Part shown: in pieces, positions 1 through 8,404 of the stretch
Numbering within the stretch: position 1 is the first letter of the stretch
Layout: each line of letters starts with the position of its first letter
Assembly (NCBI RefSeq): GCF_014490555.1
Contig: NZ_CP061032.1
Span: 1,674,001-1,738,000 of the forward strand
Direction of reading: 5' to 3'
DNA: 64,000 nucleotides
Source of the DNA: Corynebacterium lujinxingii
GTDB taxonomy: Bacteria; Actinomycetota; Actinomycetes; Mycobacteriales; Mycobacteriaceae
Program-made: the position numbers and the translations under genes
The notes under the pieces: model-generated
The model's database searches: none
What the model was told of the DNA's origin: nothing
The model's input: only the letters and a program-made list of their open reading frames with translations

Positions 1-627
1 CAGGGAGTCCTCCGGCTCGGCCATTACCTCGGCGCGCTCGGCGGGCGGCAGCTGGATGAAGCAGCCCCCGCAGGCGCGGCCGTTGAATTTTGCGGCGCCG
101 ATGTCGTCGTAGGCATCGAGCACGTCGGCCGGCAACTTGGCGCGCAGGGCATCGGTGTCCACGACCTCTTCTTCCGGCAGCGCGTCGACGGTGCGTTGGG
201 CGGCGTCGACTTTGCGGTTGATGTCGTCGACACGCGCGGCGTGCACGTCGCGGTTGTTGCGAAGCGCGGCGATCTCGTTGTGCGCCTCCTTCAACTCAGA
301 GAGCAGATCGGCGATGCGCGATTTTGCGGCGTAGCGGTCGTGCTCGAGATCCTTGCGGCGCTCCGGGTCGGTCTCCGCACCCAGTTGGCGCTTGTCGTCC
401 AGTTCGCGCTTTTTCAGTTTGCGTTCGTCTTCCTGGATGCGCAGGATCTCCAGCTCCATGTCGTCCACGGCGAGTTGGGCGGAGGCGGAGGCCTCGGTGA
501 GGCGGGTGCGCTCGTCGAGAAGCTTCTGCAGCTCCTGGACTTCGGGGCGGACGCGGGGCTGCGACTTGGAGGCGTCGGCAAGCGCAAGCTCCAGGAGGAC
601 GGGTTGCAGGTCTTTGGCTAATTGCAT
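1..627 (-). CDS. COG1579-type zinc-ribbon coiled-coil protein (3' end cut by window)
   Basis: Reads from an ATG at 627 preceded by a clear AAAGGAG ribosome binding site (633-641 region) and runs off the left window edge. The product starts MQLAKDLQPVLLELAL and is a long charged helix over about residues 5-170 (heptad-like, rich in E, R, L and D), followed by the start of a zinc-binding motif GRACGGCF near residue 190; the second Cys pair must lie outside the window. This is the layout of the COG1579 family (helical hairpin plus C4 zinc ribbon), thought to bind nucleic acid or partner proteins; no enzymatic role is established. It lies directly downstream of the Nif3-like gene on the same strand (10-bp gap), as in mycobacteria, so the two are probably one transcript. 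Confidence 0.8.
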   Translation of the reverse strand, partial: MQLAKDLQPVLLELALADASKSQPRVRPEVQELQKLLDERTRLTEASASAQLAVDDMELEILRIQEDERKLKKRELDDKRQLGAETDPERRKDLEHDRYAAKSRIADLLSELKEAHNEIAALRNNRDVHAARVDDINRKVDAAQRTVDALPEEEVVDTDALRAKLPADVLDAYDDIGAAKFNGRACGGCFIQLPPAERAEVMAEPEDSL

Positions 628-637
628 CAGTACTCCT

Positions 638-1774
638 TTAGTTCGCTGGGTGGGCGGACACGGTCCAGGGATCCGTGCGGATGTGCAGGATCTCGGTGTC
701 CACGCCTAGAGGCGCCACGATACCCTCCGCCTGCTCGGTCCACGGAAACTCGCTGGCCCAGTGCGCGGTGTCGATCACGGCCGGGCCTCCCGCGCGCAGG
801 TGCTCGTCGACGGGGTGGTGGCGCAGGTCGGAGGTGACGTAGACGTCCACGCCGAGTTTGGCGACATCGGCAAGGAAGGAGTCGCCGGAGCCGGAGGAGA
901 CCGCGACCTTTCGCACCTTCTGGTCCGGGTCACCGGCGGCGCGCACACCCCACGCGGTTTCCGGCAGCGCGTTGGCGACCTGCTGAGTGAATTCGCGCAG
1001 CGTCATCGGCTCCGGGAGCGTGCCGATGCGGCCGAGGCCTGTCGCGTTGTCCAGGTCCGCGGCGTGCTCCACCTGCACGATGTCGAACGCCGGCTCCTCA
1101 TAGGGGTGATTCGCGCGAAGCGTATCGACGAGCCCACGCCGCAGCCTCGCCGGCGCCACGAACTCCACGCGCACCTCGTCGGCGGTGAAGTGCTCGCCGA
1201 CGGTGCCGTCGGTCGGGTCGGCGCCCTCGACCGGGGTGAACTCGCCGGTGCCCGCGTACGAAAACGCGCACTCGCGATAGTTGCCGATCGCGCCCGCGCC
1301 GGCGTCGAAAAGCGCCTGCTTCAACGCCGCGGCGTCAGACGGCGGGACGTGGACGCCCCAGCGATCGGTGGCGCCCAGAAGCACCGGCTTGATCGGGCGG
1401 CCGGGTTCGATGCCGACCAGCTCGGCCAGTTTGTCGGACACACCTGGGCGCGCCGAATCAGCGTTGGTGTGCGCGGCGAACAGCGCACAGTCGCCTTTCA
1501 GCAGCGTGTGGATGACCTTGCCCTTCGGCGTGCTCGCCGCCACGGAGTGCACGCCGCGCAGCAGCAGCGGGTGGTGCACAACCAGTAGCTGCGCCCCGGC
1601 GGCAACGGCGCGCTCGGCCACCTCCTGGGTGCAGTCGAGCGCGAAGGCGACCTTGGTCACCTCGTCGGCAGGATCGCCGCAGATCAGCCCTACCTGATCC
1701 CAGCTTTCAGCCAGCGCGGGCGGGTAGGCGGCCTCGAGCGCGCCGACAACATCTTGCACAGTCACAGCAGTCAT
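638..1774 (-). CDS. Nif3-like dinuclear metal center hexameric protein
   Basis: A 378-residue protein of the Nif3/YbgI (DUF34) family, annotated in many genomes as GTP cyclohydrolase I type 2-like although its cellular role is not settled. Metal-ligand motifs are visible: VVHHPLLLRG at about residues 65-74, AAHTNADSA at 101-109, and DTAHWASEFPW near the C terminus. The central insert (about residues 140-230, including the stretch around NHPYEEPAF) matches the CutA-like domain found in the longer family members. The ATG at 1774 is chosen because the upstream in-frame extension runs antisense through the neighbouring HAD gene. A TAGGCT -10-like hexamer lies about 7 nt upstream of the ATG, so the transcript may be leaderless. 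It is divergent from the HAD gene (36 bp between starts). Confidence 0.88.
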   Translation of the reverse strand: MTAVTVQDVVGALEAAYPPALAESWDQVGLICGDPADEVTKVAFALDCTQEVAERAVAAGAQLLVVHHPLLLRGVHSVAASTPKGKVIHTLLKGDCALFAAHTNADSARPGVSDKLAELVGIEPGRPIKPVLLGATDRWGVHVPPSDAAALKQALFDAGAGAIGNYRECAFSYAGTGEFTPVEGADPTDGTVGEHFTADEVRVEFVAPARLRRGLVDTLRANHPYEEPAFDIVQVEHAADLDNATGLGRIGTLPEPMTLREFTQQVANALPETAWGVRAAGDPDQKVRKVAVSSGSGDSFLADVAKLGVDVYVTSDLRHHPVDEHLRAGGPAVIDTAHWASEFPWTEQAEGIVAPLGVDTEILHIRTDPWTVSAHPAN

Positions 1775-1810
1775 GGCAGCCAGCCTACAAATTTGGAACA
1801 GTGGGCAAGC

Positions 1811-2446
1811 GTGACCACCACATTGCTTTTCGACGTCGACGGCACCCTCATCGATTCCTTCCCCGGCATCCGCCACGGCTTCCTGGTTGGCCTGGATGCT
1901 GTGGGCTGGGAGAAACCGGACGAGGAATTCATCAAACGCATCCCCGGCCCGCCGATGCCGGAGTCCATGCGCGCGCTCGGGATGGAACCTGAGACCGTGG
2001 ACCAGGCCATGCGCGCGTATTCCGAGTACATGTCCACCGAGGGGTGGCAGCGCTTCGAGGTCTACCCCGGTATGGCGGACCTCGTGGAGCGTCTGCACCG
2101 GGAAGGGTTTGGGGTGGTGACGGCGACGTCGAAAAGCGAACGCTTCGCACGCGCGGCGCTCGAGCGGGCGGGGATGCTCGGGCACATCGATTTCCTGGGT
2201 GCTGCGTCCAACGACGGCGTGCGCGCCAAGAAAGCCGACGTGATCCGCTATGTGCTGGACAATGTGGCGCCCAAGCGGCCGCTGATGATCGGCGACCGCA
2301 CCCACGATTACACCGGCGCCGCCGCGTTTGACATCCCGAGTGTTGCCGTGACCTGGGGCTACGGCGCCTCAGAGGAGTGGGACGAGGCGGACTACATAGC
2401 ATCGGATGCGACCGAGTTAGAAAGGATCATTCGTGCTGCATATTGA
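1811..2446 (+). CDS. HAD-family phosphatase (Gph-like; positional counterpart of mycobacterial ptkA)
   Basis: A 211-residue haloacid dehalogenase-superfamily protein starting at GTG 1811 (MTTTLLFDVDGT). Motif I DVDGT is at residues 8-12, motif II Thr/Ser in TATSKSE at about 104-110, and the acidic motif IV GDRTHDYTGA at 161-170; an alpha-helical cap lies between about residues 18 and 85, as in phosphoglycolate phosphatases. An ATG at 1754 would add 19 residues but would overlap the divergent Nif3-like gene. The 3' end overlaps the next phosphatase gene by 14 bp, so translation is likely coupled. In mycobacteria the same position is held by PtkA, a HAD-fold protein reported to act as a tyrosine kinase on PtpA; the extended N terminus of PtkA is missing here, so a plain small-molecule phosphatase is equally possible. 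Confidence 0.85.
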   Translation: MTTTLLFDVDGTLIDSFPGIRHGFLVGLDAVGWEKPDEEFIKRIPGPPMPESMRALGMEPETVDQAMRAYSEYMSTEGWQRFEVYPGMADLVERLHREGFGVVTATSKSERFARAALERAGMLGHIDFLGAASNDGVRAKKADVIRYVLDNVAPKRPLMIGDRTHDYTGAAAFDIPSVAVTWGYGASEEWDEADYIASDATELERIIRAAY

Positions 2447-2900
2447 TTTCGTCTGCACCGGCAACATCTGCCGCTCCCCGATGGCGGAGGTCATCGTGCG
2501 CTCCAAGTTGGAGGACGCGGGGCTGGGTGATGCGGTGCGCGTATCGTCGTCAGGCATCGGCGACTGGCACGTCGGACACAAAGCCGACGAGCGCGCCCGG
2601 CGCGAACTTGCCGACCACGGCTACAACGGCGAAGCCCACCGCGCCCAGCAGCTTGGTTACGAGCAGGAGCAGGCCGACCTCATCGTCGCGCTGGATACCA
2701 ACCACGTGTCCGAGTTGGTCGTGCGCGGCGTGCCCGAAGAAAAGGTGCGGCTGCTGCGCTCCTTCGACCCGGACGCCCCCGCTGGCGCTGGCGTTGCGGA
2801 CCCCTACTACGGCGGGCCCGAGGGCTTTACCGTGGTGCGCGAACAGATCGAAGCCGCCGCCGACGGCATTATCCGCTGGGTGCGCGAGCAGCTAGACTAA
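2433..2900 (+). CDS. ptpA: Low-molecular-weight protein tyrosine phosphatase
   Basis: A 155-residue protein with the P-loop CTGNICRS at residues 8-15 (C8 nucleophile, R14) close to the N terminus and the general-acid loop DPYYGG near residue 125, both diagnostic of the low-molecular-weight tyrosine phosphatase family. It starts at GTG 2433 with AAAGGA about 8 nt upstream and overlaps the HAD gene by 14 bp. In the family the enzyme hydrolyses phosphotyrosine (or arsenate reductase-like substrates); the conserved neighbourhood with SURF1 and the HAD protein matches mycobacterial ptpA. The actual substrate here is unknown. Confidence 0.92.
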   Translation: MLHIDFVCTGNICRSPMAEVIVRSKLEDAGLGDAVRVSSSGIGDWHVGHKADERARRELADHGYNGEAHRAQQLGYEQEQADLIVALDTNHVSELVVRGVPEEKVRLLRSFDPDAPAGAGVADPYYGGPEGFTVVREQIEAAADGIIRWVREQLD

Positions 2901-2906
2901 CCGGGC

Positions 2907-3863
2907 GTGAACGCCAGTACATCCTCGTCAAAGCCGTGGTGGCGCCAACTGCTCAACCCCGGCTGGATCATCGCGGCGATCGTTGTCGGCATCTTCTCGT
3001 ATTTCGCCTTCACGTTCCTCGCACCCTGGCAGTTGGGCAAAAACGAGCAGTTGGTCGAGCGCAACGAGCACATCGCCGCCGCCTTCGAGCGTGACCCGGA
3101 GCCCATTTCGGAACGCCTGCCGGGCTCGTCGCTCGACCCCGACAACGAGTGGTCGCGCGTGATCGCCACCGGCCAGTACGCCGGCCCCGACGTGTTGTTG
3201 CGCCTGCGCCCCGTCGACCGCACCCCCGCATTCCAGGTGCTCACCCCGTTCAAACTCGACGACGGCCGCAACATCATGATCAACCGCGGCTGGGTCCCCG
3301 CCGAAGAATCCACCCAGGTCCCCTCGATCGACCCCGCCCCCACCGGCGACGTCACCCTCACAGCGCTCTTGCGTGCCGACGAACCCACCCACCCCACAGC
3401 CCCCGTCCACGAACAGGGCTACCAGATGGTCTACTCCATCAACTCCGGCCAAATCGGGTCGCTGACCGACACCGACCTCGTCTCGCCGTACCTGCAGTTG
3501 CTCTCCGACCAACCCGGGGTAATCAACCCGATCCCCATCCCCCAACTCGAAACCGGCAACCACCTCTCCTACGGCCTGCAGTGGATCCTCTTCGGCATCG
3601 CCGCCCCCGGCGCACTGCTGTACTTCCTGGTCGCCGAGTCCCGCGAGCGCCGCCGCTTCGCCGAGGAGCAGGAGCAATTGCTTGACGACGACCCCGTGTC
3701 CGCCCCTCCCACCCCCGGCCCCTCTCCCGCTGCCGGTTCCGGTTCCGCTGCCCCGTCTTCTGCTGCCCCGTCTTCTGCTGCGCCGTCCCGGTCGCGCCAG
3801 CGCTACGGCTCGTCCCGCACCAACCCGTGGGCCAAGGCATACGATAAGGAACAAGAACGCTAG
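2907..3863 (+). CDS. SURF1-family cytochrome oxidase assembly protein
   Basis: A 318-residue SURF1 protein starting at GTG 2907, 6 bp after the phosphatase stop. The typical layout is present: an N-terminal membrane helix (about residues 18-38, ending in FLAPWQLGKNEQ), a periplasm-facing domain with family motifs GQY, RPVDRTPAFQVLTPF and INRGWVP, and a second membrane helix around 222-243 (LQWILFGIAAPGALLYFL). SURF1 proteins help insert heme a into cytochrome aa3 oxidase. After the second helix there is an unusual tail of about 75 residues rich in Pro, Ser and Ala with a short AAPSS repeat, which is probably disordered and cytoplasmic. Confidence 0.9.
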   Translation: MNASTSSSKPWWRQLLNPGWIIAAIVVGIFSYFAFTFLAPWQLGKNEQLVERNEHIAAAFERDPEPISERLPGSSLDPDNEWSRVIATGQYAGPDVLLRLRPVDRTPAFQVLTPFKLDDGRNIMINRGWVPAEESTQVPSIDPAPTGDVTLTALLRADEPTHPTAPVHEQGYQMVYSINSGQIGSLTDTDLVSPYLQLLSDQPGVINPIPIPQLETGNHLSYGLQWILFGIAAPGALLYFLVAESRERRRFAEEQEQLLDDDPVSAPPTPGPSPAAGSGSAAPSSAAPSSAAPSRSRQRYGSSRTNPWAKAYDKEQER

Positions 3864-3864
3864 G

Positions 3865-3880
3865 CCTTTACCGGTAAAGG
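3865..3880. promoter_or_regulatory. 16-bp perfect palindrome overlapping a ribosome binding site
   Basis: CCTTTACCGGTAAAGG begins one base after the SURF1 stop codon. Its right half contains the AAAGG of the AAAGGGG ribosome binding site used by the ATG at 3888. In RNA the two halves could pair and hide the site, so translation of the small gene might depend on ribosomes terminating on SURF1. This is inferred from sequence symmetry only. Confidence 0.35.
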
Positions 3881-3887
3881 GGTACCG

Positions 3888-4283
3888 ATGCAGTTGAAGT
3901 CCGCCCTCGACACACTCGAATCCGCCGGTGTCGTGCTGGCACCTGGGGTTGAAACCGCCGATATCGACGACGCCGTCTTCGACCACGCCACCCTCTTTCG
4001 CACCCGCCCGTTTGCGACTCTCTCTTTCCTGGCCGGCCCCGACGGCGATCCCCTCTTCGCCCTGTCCTCCCCTCGCTTGTTATCGTCCCGGGCCGGCCTA
4101 GCCTGCGCCGCCCTCGGTGCCTCTCTCGTTGACCTGTCCGCCGTCCCCGACACCCCCGGTGCCCCCACCGGCTCCGCCCGAGTCCAGTTCTCGGAATGGG
4201 ACGTCGCCGATGTGGAATTCGACGGCGACTCCCCCATCTTCGAGTTGGGCATCCTCGCCGCGATCGAAAACCGCGCGCTGTAG
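3888..4283 (+). CDS. Conserved small protein of unknown function
   Basis: A 131-residue acidic protein starting MQLKSALDTLESAGVV at ATG 3888, with AAAGGGG about 6 nt upstream. It has no signal peptide, no membrane helix and no motif I recognise. The composition is balanced and the reading frame is intact, and it sits 24 bp after the SURF1 gene on the same strand, so it is probably the last gene of the HAD-phosphatase-SURF1 unit. I cannot assign a function; a soluble regulatory or binding protein is all that can be suggested. Confidence 0.65.
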   Translation: MQLKSALDTLESAGVVLAPGVETADIDDAVFDHATLFRTRPFATLSFLAGPDGDPLFALSSPRLLSSRAGLACAALGASLVDLSAVPDTPGAPTGSARVQFSEWDVADVEFDGDSPIFELGILAAIENRAL

Positions 4284-4346
4284 TTTCCAGCCGCCGGCCC
4301 CCCGTCTTTCACCGGCCGCCTCTCACCGGCCCCCTTCCACCCTAGA

Positions 4347-4432
4347 TGTGAGGGGCAGGATGTGAGGGGGTCGAGTAATTCCACCCACCCCGGTTTCGAC
4401 GACGGCGAACCCCTCACATCCTGCCCCTCACA
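4347..4432. repeat. Long inverted repeat, family A copy 1
   Basis: Two perfectly complementary 23-nt arms (4347-4369 and 4410-4432) separated by 40 nt. Each arm is itself a double unit, TGTGAGGGG-CAGGA-TGTGAGGGG. It lies between a plus-strand gene end and a minus-strand tRNA. A close relative occurs at 16812-16897. There is no T-run, so a simple intrinsic terminator is unlikely to be the whole explanation. Confidence 0.8.
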
Positions 4433-4448
4433 TTTGGGCTCGCCAGCC

Positions 4449-4560
4449 GAGGATGCTTACTCGTAAACGCTTATTGCTCGAGTGCGCTGCGGAAAATCCC
4501 ACGCCGCCTCACGATGAGTAAGCGTCCTCCTCGGCGGGTAAGCACCCTGGAGTAAGCATC
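4449..4560. repeat. Cluster of inverted GCTTACTC / GAGTAAGC units
   Basis: GAGGATGCTTACTCG (4449-4463) is complementary at 13 of 15 positions to the segment at 4515-4529, and GATGCTTACT within it is perfectly complementary to AGTAAGCATC at 4551-4560. Further GGGTAAGCA and ACGCTTATT variants lie between. It sits immediately next to the family A inverted repeat in the same intergenic region. Confidence 0.55.
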
Positions 4561-4575
4561 TAGGCCCCACCGACA

Positions 4576-4604
4576 CGAAAAAGGCCCCTCTGGGGAGGGG
4601 CCTT
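4576..4604 (-). terminator. Intrinsic terminator of tRNA-Val
   Basis: A GC-rich 9-bp stem (4581-4589 with 4596-4604), followed on the minus strand by a run of Ts (the AAAAA at 4578-4582 read in reverse), directly downstream of the minus-strand tRNA. Confidence 0.8.
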
Positions 4605-4611
4605 GACCTAG

Positions 4612-4684
4612 TGCGCCATGACGGGCTCGAACCGCCGACCTACTGGGTGTAAACCAGTTGCTCTTCCAGCTGAGCTAACGGCGC
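4612..4684 (-). tRNA. tRNA-Val (anticodon TAC)
   Basis: A 73-nt cloverleaf on the minus strand. The acceptor stem GCGCCGT pairs with ATGGCGC, discriminator A. The D-arm begins TAGCTCAG. The anticodon stem ACTGG/CCAGT encloses TTTACAC, giving TAC. The T-arm is GGCGG-TTCGAGC-CCGTC. No CCA is encoded. A terminator follows. Confidence 0.93.
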
Positions 4685-4728
4685 GCGTTGCTGCATCACT
4701 GTAGCAAACCGGTCGGCAGCAACGAAAA

Positions 4729-5121
4729 CTACCGCTTGGGGGCGGCAAGACACGAGCCCTGCCAGTCGCCGAAGCGGTCCGCCTTGGTCGAAATAAAGCC
4801 GGCCAACTGGGCGGACTCGGCGATCACACCGGCAGGCACCACGCCCGGGGAGCCAGCGCCGGGGGTGAGCAGCCACACCCGGCCGCCTGGGCTTAAGTTT
4901 CTGGAGGCGTCCACGAGTTCGTCGACAAGATCCCCATCGCCGTCGCGGTACCAGAGGAGGACGACGTCGCAGGGGTCGGTGGTGTCGTCGTCGAGAAGCA
5001 ATGCCCCAATGGCATCTTCGATGGCCTCTGAGATGGTCGAATCGGCGTCGTCATCCCAGCCGATCTCCTGCACGACGTCGTCGGGTCCGACCCCGAAACG
5101 GTCCGCGTAGGTGGCACTCAA
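4729..5121 (-). CDS. DUF3052 family protein
   Basis: A 130-residue acidic protein (MSATYADRFGVGPDD) of the actinobacterial DUF3052 family. Family features are the VVQEIGWDDDAD stretch near residues 16-27, the DVVLLWYRDGDGDLVDEL core around 51-68 and the C-terminal LAAPKR. Function is unknown, but in mycobacteria and corynebacteria the gene is found next to and divergent from aceE, as here. The start is TTG at 5121, with GGAGG about 10 nt upstream; no better start exists in frame. Confidence 0.85.
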   Translation of the reverse strand: MSATYADRFGVGPDDVVQEIGWDDDADSTISEAIEDAIGALLLDDDTTDPCDVVLLWYRDGDGDLVDELVDASRNLSPGGRVWLLTPGAGSPGVVPAGVIAESAQLAGFISTKADRFGDWQGSCLAAPKR

Positions 5122-5293
5122 GTGTCTTGATCCTCCAGTTGTCGAAATATGAATGCCGACATCTTAGCGCCGAAACTCGGCGAGCGCTGGCAGTTGCGTG
5201 ATTAGTCTCACCAATTGGGTCCTCTATGAGAAGTGCAAAGCAAAAGGACGTATCCTTGTTGTCGTACTGCCCAGATGGACCCAGGAGGTTGAA

Positions 5294-8110
5294 GTGGCCG
5301 AGAAAGAAACCAATATGGAAGATGCTCGCGTGAAGAACGCGTCCGACGTCGACACGAACATTCTCTCGCTGCGCGAGGGTGTTGCGTCCTACCTGCACGA
5401 CGCAGATCCGGAAGAGACTCAGGAGTGGATGGATTCCCTCGACGGTCTGCTCGAGGAGTCCGACCCGGAGCGCGCACGCTACCTCATGCTGCGCCTGATC
5501 GAGCGCGCCAACGCGAAGCGCGTGCCGCTGCCGGCGCTGTCGTCGACTGACTTCGTCAACACCATCCCGACGAAGCTCGAGCCGGAATTCCCGGGCGACG
5601 AGAAGATCGAGAAGCGCTACCGTCGCTGGATCCGCTGGAACGCCGCGATCATGGTGCACCGCGCTCAGCGCCCCGGCATCTCCGTCGGCGGCCACATCTC
5701 CACTTACGCTTCCGCAGCTGCGCTCTACGAGGTGGGCTTCAACCACTTCTTCCACGGCAAGGACGCCGAGCAGGGCGGTGACCAGATCTTCTTCCAGGGC
5801 CACGCCTCTCCGGGCATGTACGCCCGTGCCTTCATGGAAGGCCGCCTCAGCGAAGAGGACATGGACGGCTTCCGCCAGGAGAAGTCCCACCCGGGCGGCG
5901 GTATGCCGTCCTACCCGCACCCGCACGGCATGCCGGAGTTCTGGGAGTTCCCGACCGTGTCCATGGGCCTTGGCCCGATGAACGCGATCTACCAGGCACG
6001 CTTTAACAAGTACCTGCAGGACCGCGGCATCAAGGACACCGACAAGCAGCACGTCTGGGCATTCCTTGGCGACGGCGAAATGGACGAGCCGGAATCCCGC
6101 GGCCTGATCCACATGGCCTCCCTGTACGGCCTAGACAACCTGACCTTCGTGATCAACTGCAACCTGCAGCGTCTCGACGGCCCGGTGCGCGGCAATGGCC
6201 AGATCATCCAGGAGCTGGAGAGCTTCTTCGTCGGCGCCGGCTGGAACGTGATCAAGGTCGTTTGGGGTCGCGAATGGGATGAGCTGCTGGAGAAGGATGA
6301 GGACGGCGCACTCGTCCACATCATGAACACCACCCCGGACGGCGACTTCCAGACCTTCAAGGCCAACGACGGCGCGTACGTGCGCGAGCACTTCTTCGGC
6401 CGCGACGAGCGCACCAAGAAGCTCGTTGAGGATATGTCCGATGAGGACCTGTTCAACCTGCGTCGCGGTGGCCACGACTACCGCAAGGTGTACGCCGCCT
6501 ACAAGCGTGCGCTGGAGACCAAGGGCAAGCCGACCGTCATCCTCGCCCACACCGTCAAGGGCTACGGCCTGGGCCACAGCTTCGAGGGCCGCAACTCGAC
6601 CCACCAGATGAAGAAGCTGACCCTGGACGATCTGAAGCTCTTCCGCGACAACCAGCAGATCCCGATCTCCGACGAAGAGCTGGAGAAGGATCCGTACATG
6701 CCGCCGTACTACCACCCGGGTGCGGACGCAGAGGAGATTAAGTACCTGCAGAAGCGTCGCGAAGAGCTCGGTGGTTACCTGCCGCAGCGTCGCGAGCAGT
6801 ACACCCCGCTGTCCCAGCCGGATTTCGAGAAGACCTTCAAGGCACTGTTCAAGGACTCCGGCAAGCAGAAAGTCGCCTCCACCATGGCGCTCGTGCGCAC
6901 CTTCAAGGCGCTCATGCGCGACAAGGAGCTGGGCAAGCGCGTCGTCCCGATCATTCCGGACGAGGCCCGCACCTTCGGCCTGGACTCTTGGTTCCCGACC
7001 CTGAAGATTTACAACCCGAACGGCCAGAACTACGTGCCGGTCGACCACGATCTGCAGCTGTCCTACCGTGAGGCGCCGGAAGGCCAGATCCTGCACGAGG
7101 GCATCAACGAGGACGGCTCCTCCGCATCCTTCGTCGCGGCATCGACCTCGTACGCCACCCACGGTGAGCCGATGATCCCGATGTACATCTTCTACTCGAT
7201 GTTCGGCTTCCAGCGCACCGGCGACAACTTCTGGGCCGCCGGCGACCAGATGGGCCGTGGCTTCATCGTCGGCGCAACCGCCGGCCGCACCACTCTGTTC
7301 GGTGAGGGCCTGCAGCACATGGACGGCCACTCCCCGATCCTGGCCTCCACCAACCCGGCCGTCATCCCGTACGACCCGGCGTTCGCCTACGAGATGCCGT
7401 ACATCATCTCCAAGGGCATCGAGCGCATGTACGGCAACGGTGCCGGCGAGGACGAGAACGTGATGTACTACATCACCGTCTACAACCAGCCGCACCACCA
7501 GCCGGCACGCCCGGAAAACCTGGACGTCGAGGGCCTGCACAAGGGCATCTACCTCTACGACAAGGGCGAGGACCTGGACAACAAGGTCTCCCTCCTGGCT
7601 TCCGGTGTTGGCATGCAGCAGGCGCTCGTCGCACAGAAGATCCTGCAGGAGAAGTACAACGTCGGCGCTGCGATCTACTCCGTGACCTCCTGGACGGAGC
7701 TCGCACGCGAGGGTCAGCGCAAGGACAACGAGCAACTGCTCAACCCGGACGCCGAGGTTGAGGAGGCATTTGCCACCAAGCAGCTGAAGCAGACCGAGGG
7801 TCCGTACATTGCGACCTCCGACTTCGCTTCCGACCTGCAGGAGCAGATCCGCGCCTACGTCCCGGGCCAGTACGTTGTGCTCGGTGCCGACGGCTTCGGT
7901 TTCGCCGACACCCGCGAGGCCGCCCGCCGCTTCTTCAACATCGACGCCGAGTCCATGGCCGTCGCCGCCCTGCTGGCGCTGGCCAAGGAGGGCAAGATCG
8001 ACCGCTCCGTCGCTGCGCAGGCCGCTAAGGACCTGAAGCTCGACGACCCGGCCGCTGCCCAGCCGAACCTCGACTCCGACGACGAGGGTCCGGAGAACGC
8101 CGCAGAGTAG
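5294..8110 (+). CDS. aceE: Pyruvate dehydrogenase E1 component, homodimeric type
   Basis: A 938-residue AceE, which decarboxylates pyruvate and transfers the acetyl unit to the E2 lipoyl domain of the pyruvate dehydrogenase complex using thiamine diphosphate. The thiamine-binding region [12 protein letters not shown] lies near residue 258 with [11 protein letters not shown] near 285. The N-terminal [19 protein letters not shown] and C-terminal [11 protein letters not shown] blocks match corynebacterial AceE. The GTG at 5294 is chosen because AGGAGG sits 5 nt upstream; the in-frame ATG at 5315 has no such site, and the frame stays open back to 5198. The length is slightly above the usual 920-930. 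Codon use is strongly biased to C-ending codons, as expected of a highly expressed gene. It is divergent from the DUF3052 gene. Confidence 0.97.
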   Translation: MAEKETNMEDARVKNASDVDTNILSLREGVASYLHDADPEETQEWMDSLDGLLEESDPERARYLMLRLIERANAKRVPLPALSSTDFVNTIPTKLEPEFPGDEKIEKRYRRWIRWNAAIMVHRAQRPGISVGGHISTYASAAALYEVGFNHFFHGKDAEQGGDQIFFQGHASPGMYARAFMEGRLSEEDMDGFRQEKSHPGGGMPSYPHPHGMPEFWEFPTVSMGLGPMNAIYQARFNKYLQDRGIKDTDKQHVWAFLGDGEMDEPESRGLIHMASLYGLDNLTFVINCNLQRLDGPVRGNGQIIQELESFFVGAGWNVIKVVWGREWDELLEKDEDGALVHIMNTTPDGDFQTFKANDGAYVREHFFGRDERTKKLVEDMSDEDLFNLRRGGHDYRKVYAAYKRALETKGKPTVILAHTVKGYGLGHSFEGRNSTHQMKKLTLDDLKLFRDNQQIPISDEELEKDPYMPPYYHPGADAEEIKYLQKRREELGGYLPQRREQYTPLSQPDFEKTFKALFKDSGKQKVASTMALVRTFKALMRDKELGKRVVPIIPDEARTFGLDSWFPTLKIYNPNGQNYVPVDHDLQLSYREAPEGQILHEGINEDGSSASFVAASTSYATHGEPMIPMYIFYSMFGFQRTGDNFWAAGDQMGRGFIVGATAGRTTLFGEGLQHMDGHSPILASTNPAVIPYDPAFAYEMPYIISKGIERMYGNGAGEDENVMYYITVYNQPHHQPARPENLDVEGLHKGIYLYDKGEDLDNKVSLLASGVGMQQALVAQKILQEKYNVGAAIYSVTSWTELAREGQRKDNEQLLNPDAEVEEAFATKQLKQTEGPYIATSDFASDLQEQIRAYVPGQYVVLGADGFGFADTREAARRFFNIDAESMAVAALLALAKEGKIDRSVAAQAAKDLKLDDPAAAQPNLDSDDEGPENAAE

Positions 8111-8134
8111 CACTTCGCTTCTCGACGACCCCAC

Positions 8135-8157
8135 GCCCCGGCCTCCCCGGCCGGGGC
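8135..8157 (+). terminator. Probable terminator after aceE
   Basis: GCCCCGGCC and its complement GGCCGGGGC form a 9-bp stem with a 5-nt loop, 25 bp after the aceE stop. Only a weak T-rich tail (TTCGGCGTTTG) follows, so efficiency is uncertain. Confidence 0.55.
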
Positions 8158-8195
8158 TTCGGCGTTTGTGTTCCCTTCTGGGCCCTTCCCCCGCC

Positions 8196-8404
8196 AAAAA
8201 GTTCCCCGCCCGGGAACTTTCTTCGGTTTCGACCACTTTTCCGGCGGCGTTTCCCCAGGTCGCCGCATCACCGCACCAAGAAAGTTCCACCACCTCCCCA
8301 ATGCGGTGGAACTATTTTCCGCCACGCTGACAAGTAACGGCGGAATGTGTCAGGGTCCTGGGTTTTTACACCCCCGTTGACAGATTCCGGCGGGATGTGT
8401 CAGC
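8196..8404. repeat. Two kinds of inverted repeat in the aceE/hydrolase convergent gap
   Basis: The first kind uses AAAGTTCC. A palindrome at 8197-8221 joins AAAGTTCCC to GGGAACTTT, and AAAGTTCCACC at 8281 is opposed by GGTGGAACTATTTT near 8305. The second kind is a repeated unit TGACA-6 nt-GGCGG(A/G)ATGTGTCAG, present at about 8328-8353 and again at about 8378-8403; each unit begins with TGACA and ends with its complement TGTCA. The last unit reaches into the stop region of the downstream minus-strand gene. Confidence 0.6.

Noticed and set aside
5220..5250. RamB- or GlxR-type operator upstream of aceE
   Set aside because: AAGTGCAAAGC is a weak resemblance only; not enough to call a site.
6131..8293. 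720-codon open frame antisense to aceE
   Set aside because: It is the mirror of a highly biased GC-rich gene, has no family motifs and no ribosome binding site; aceE is certain.
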